A program made the translations under genes and the position numbers. Below are positions 5,598-6,682 of a DNA stretch of 6,682 nucleotides, piece by piece. The stretch is from contig CAZOER010000030.1 in assembly GCA_964578905.1 (NCBI GenBank), positions 1-6,682 of the forward strand, read 5' to 3'. Every line of letters begins with the position of its first letter. Positions within the stretch are counted from its first letter, which is position 1. The notes under the pieces are model-generated. The model ran no database searches, was not told the origin of the DNA, and was given only the letters and a program-made list of their open reading frames with translations. Source of the DNA: CAZVBV01 sp964578905. Lineage in GTDB: Bacteria > Patescibacteriota > Gracilibacteria > UBA4473.

Positions 5598-5606
5598 ATT
5601 CTAGCA
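5598..5606 (-). promoter_or_regulatory. Extended -10 promoter of prfB, predicted leaderless
   Basis: Minus strand: TGCTAGAAT (5606-5598), an extended -10 (TG, one base, then TAGAAT, 5 of 6). The prfB ATG follows after exactly 7 nt, so the mRNA is predicted to begin at or next to the AUG. No good -35 exists at normal spacing, which is expected for an extended -10 promoter. TTGTCA (5633-5628) is 24 nt away and too far. Confidence 0.55.
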
Positions 5607-5626
5607 GAAAAGGCGGGGAAGAGAAC

Positions 5627-5654
5627 TTGACAAATGTGGATAAATAGGTAAAAA
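5627..5654 (+). promoter_or_regulatory. Candidate promoter of the 235-aa gene, predicted leaderless
   Basis: A perfect TTGACA (5627-5632), 16-nt spacer and a poor -10, TAAAAA (5649-5654, 4 of 6). The ATG at 5662 follows after 7 nt. The distance from the first base of the -35 to the ATG is 35 nt, exactly as for the 90-aa gene. The prfB promoter lies divergently in the same 71-nt gap (5591-5661), so the two may affect each other. Confidence 0.45.
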
Positions 5655-5661
5655 AGAAACA

Positions 5662-6369
5662 ATGACAAAAGAAGATTCAAAAGAAAAAAAGGTTCCACAA
5701 TTCATAACAGAATTGGCGGAAAATATTGATATGAGAGAAGCCGATGAAAAAGAGGCAACAGATTTTGATTTGGAACAAACCTTGAGAAAGACGAGGCTTT
5801 TGGGTTGTATTCGTAAATCTGAAGATGAGAAAGGACTGATAGAGAAAGTGGCAGAACTTGTTCAAGAATACAAAAATAGCCAAGAAGACAATGGAACTGG
5901 GGCGGACATTTTAAAACTAGAGGAGATAAATAAAATCATTCAAGGTGTTGTTCGGAAAGCAGTAGATGAAAAAAAAATATATTTAAAAGAAGGAGAAAAT
6001 CCAACGAATTTTATTATAAATGCGCTTGATACAGTTTTTCCAGGAATTTCAACAACCAAAGCTGCTCGAAAAATTTGCGGAGAAGGAAAGGTTGTTAAGA
6101 ACGGTGTGAAGGATTTTGGAAACACCTTTGAAGTGAGAACATCAACTATTTGGGATAATCCTTGTGAAAAAAGAAAGCACACGAATCCTTTTATGAAAGA
6201 ACACATGATAAATCTTGATTTTGCTTTAAAACTTTGGAATCAATTTTATTCCCAAGAAAGGACAAAATGGGAAAAACAGCATACAGCATTTGAAAGCAAA
6301 GGATCTTTTCCTATTACAAAAACACTTGTTGCAGAGTTTCAATTTCGCGTTAGAAAAAAACTATCGTAG
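5662..6369 (+). CDS. Unrecognised cytosolic protein, 235 aa
   Basis: I do not recognise this protein. It has no signal peptide or membrane segment and is highly charged. Residues 1-35 are rich in Lys, Glu and Asp and probably disordered. Residues 36-105 look like helices (LEQTLRKTRLL, GLIEKVAELVQEYKN, ILKLEEINKIIQGVVRKAVDEKK), possibly a short coiled coil. A second domain from about 108 to 235 has mixed character, with FPGISTTKAARKICGEGK (126-143) and an aromatic, basic C-terminal part (LWNQFYSQERTKW, then FQFRVRKKLS). There are three cysteines (49, 139, 168) but no metal-site spacing. It is AT-rich: lines 5701-5760 and 6001-6060 have 22 and 19 G+C of 60. The gene is divergent from prfB and its TAG overlaps the ftsZ stop region by 9 nt. 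The long uninterrupted frame, its own promoter and the neat fit between neighbours support a real gene. Function unknown; the basic tail would permit nucleic-acid binding, but no motif shows it. Confidence 0.85.
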   Translation: MTKEDSKEKKVPQFITELAENIDMREADEKEATDFDLEQTLRKTRLLGCIRKSEDEKGLIEKVAELVQEYKNSQEDNGTGADILKLEEINKIIQGVVRKAVDEKKIYLKEGENPTNFIINALDTVFPGISTTKAARKICGEGKVVKNGVKDFGNTFEVRTSTIWDNPCEKRKHTNPFMKEHMINLDFALKLWNQFYSQERTKWEKQHTAFESKGSFPITKTLVAEFQFRVRKKLS

Positions 6370-6682
6370 TTTCTTTCGCAAGAACGCCGGTGTTTCGTAA
6401 TCAGAGTCTTCAGTTGGTTCACCATCCACGCTGAATGCTTTTCGCATAAGCGACGCGTGTCCAGGTTTCTTTGTTCCTGTTTCTGAGAATCCAGTCGCGA
6501 TCACGGTGATCTTCATTTCTCCGTTGTAGTTATCGTTGATAACCGCTCCGAAAATAATGTTTGCATCAGGATCGGCAGCTTCCGTAATAACCTTCGCCGC
6601 TTCATCTACTTCGTACATTGAGAGGTCATCTCCTCCTGTAATGTTGAAGAGAATTCCTTTCGCTCCATTTACTGATTGATCA
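6361..6682 (-). CDS. ftsZ: Cell division protein FtsZ, C-terminal part (start outside window)
   Basis: Tubulin-like GTPase that polymerises into the division ring. Only the last 106 residues are in the window; the GTP-binding domain lies beyond the right edge. The visible part begins DQSVNGAKGILFNITGGDDL and continues EVDEAAKVITEAADPDANII, then FGAVINDNYNGEMKITVIATGF, all standard for the second FtsZ domain. A very short linker of roughly 28 residues leads to the conserved C-terminal peptide (DYETPAFLRKKLR). That peptide matches the D-I-P-A-F-L-R type tail that binds membrane anchors such as FtsA or SepF. The stop is TAG at 6363-6361, inside the end of the convergent 235-aa gene, with no terminator between them. 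Confidence 0.97.
   Translation of the reverse strand, partial: DQSVNGAKGILFNITGGDDLSMYEVDEAAKVITEAADPDANIIFGAVINDNYNGEMKITVIATGFSETGTKKPGHASLMRKAFSVDGEPTEDSDYETPAFLRKKLR

Noticed and set aside
5591..5698. N-terminal extension of RF2 with a hydrophobic segment
   Set aside because: The hydrophobic stretch is the complement of the Lys/Phe-rich start of the 235-aa gene. The true RF2 start at 5590 has a -10 box in place, and known RF2 proteins have no membrane helix.

Overview
The window carries bacterial housekeeping genes packed tightly on both strands, with no insertion sequence, CRISPR array or phage gene. It looks like a compact, streamlined bacterial genome. The gaps are short, two convergent gene pairs overlap at their stop codons, none of the starts I could check has a convincing Shine-Dalgarno sequence, and several -10 boxes sit only 7 nt from an ATG. 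This would fit a Candidate Phyla Radiation (Patescibacteria) member, but that is inference and the phylum cannot be fixed from one window. The code appears standard: RF2, the UGA release factor, is intact, rlmH ends in TGA, and no recognisable gene has an in-frame TGA.

Layout. At the left edge a strong minus-strand promoter reads out of the window, possibly into a gene of which only about 10 codons are visible. Positions 85-3629 form a minus-strand block, in transcription order: a small lipoprotein, tRNA-Cys(GCA), tRNA-Leu(UAA), a CaCA-family Na+/Ca2+ antiporter and arginyl-tRNA synthetase (argS). Two tRNAs and an aminoacyl-tRNA synthetase are thus close together. Positions 3630-3763, between the divergent lipoprotein and rlmH genes, hold two copies of a short palindromic repeat in inverted orientation.

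To the right are three conserved genes: rlmH (23S rRNA methyltransferase, plus), prfB (RF2, minus) and the 3' part of ftsZ (minus). Each gap between them holds a plus-strand gene I do not recognise: a 90-aa protein between rlmH and prfB, and a 235-aa protein between prfB and ftsZ. Both are visibly more AT-rich than their neighbours. Both overlap the stop of the next convergent gene, by 4 and 9 nt. Both have TTGACA, 16 nt, a -10-like box, 7 nt, then ATG, so they are predicted to make leaderless mRNAs. The 90-aa gene also has a perfect 16-bp palindrome over its -10 box, predicted transcript start and ATG. These two orphan genes and their control regions are the most novel part of the window.

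The known genes mostly serve translation (argS, two tRNAs, rlmH, prfB), with cell division (ftsZ) and ion transport (the antiporter) beside them. I see no evidence of a defence or mobile system.
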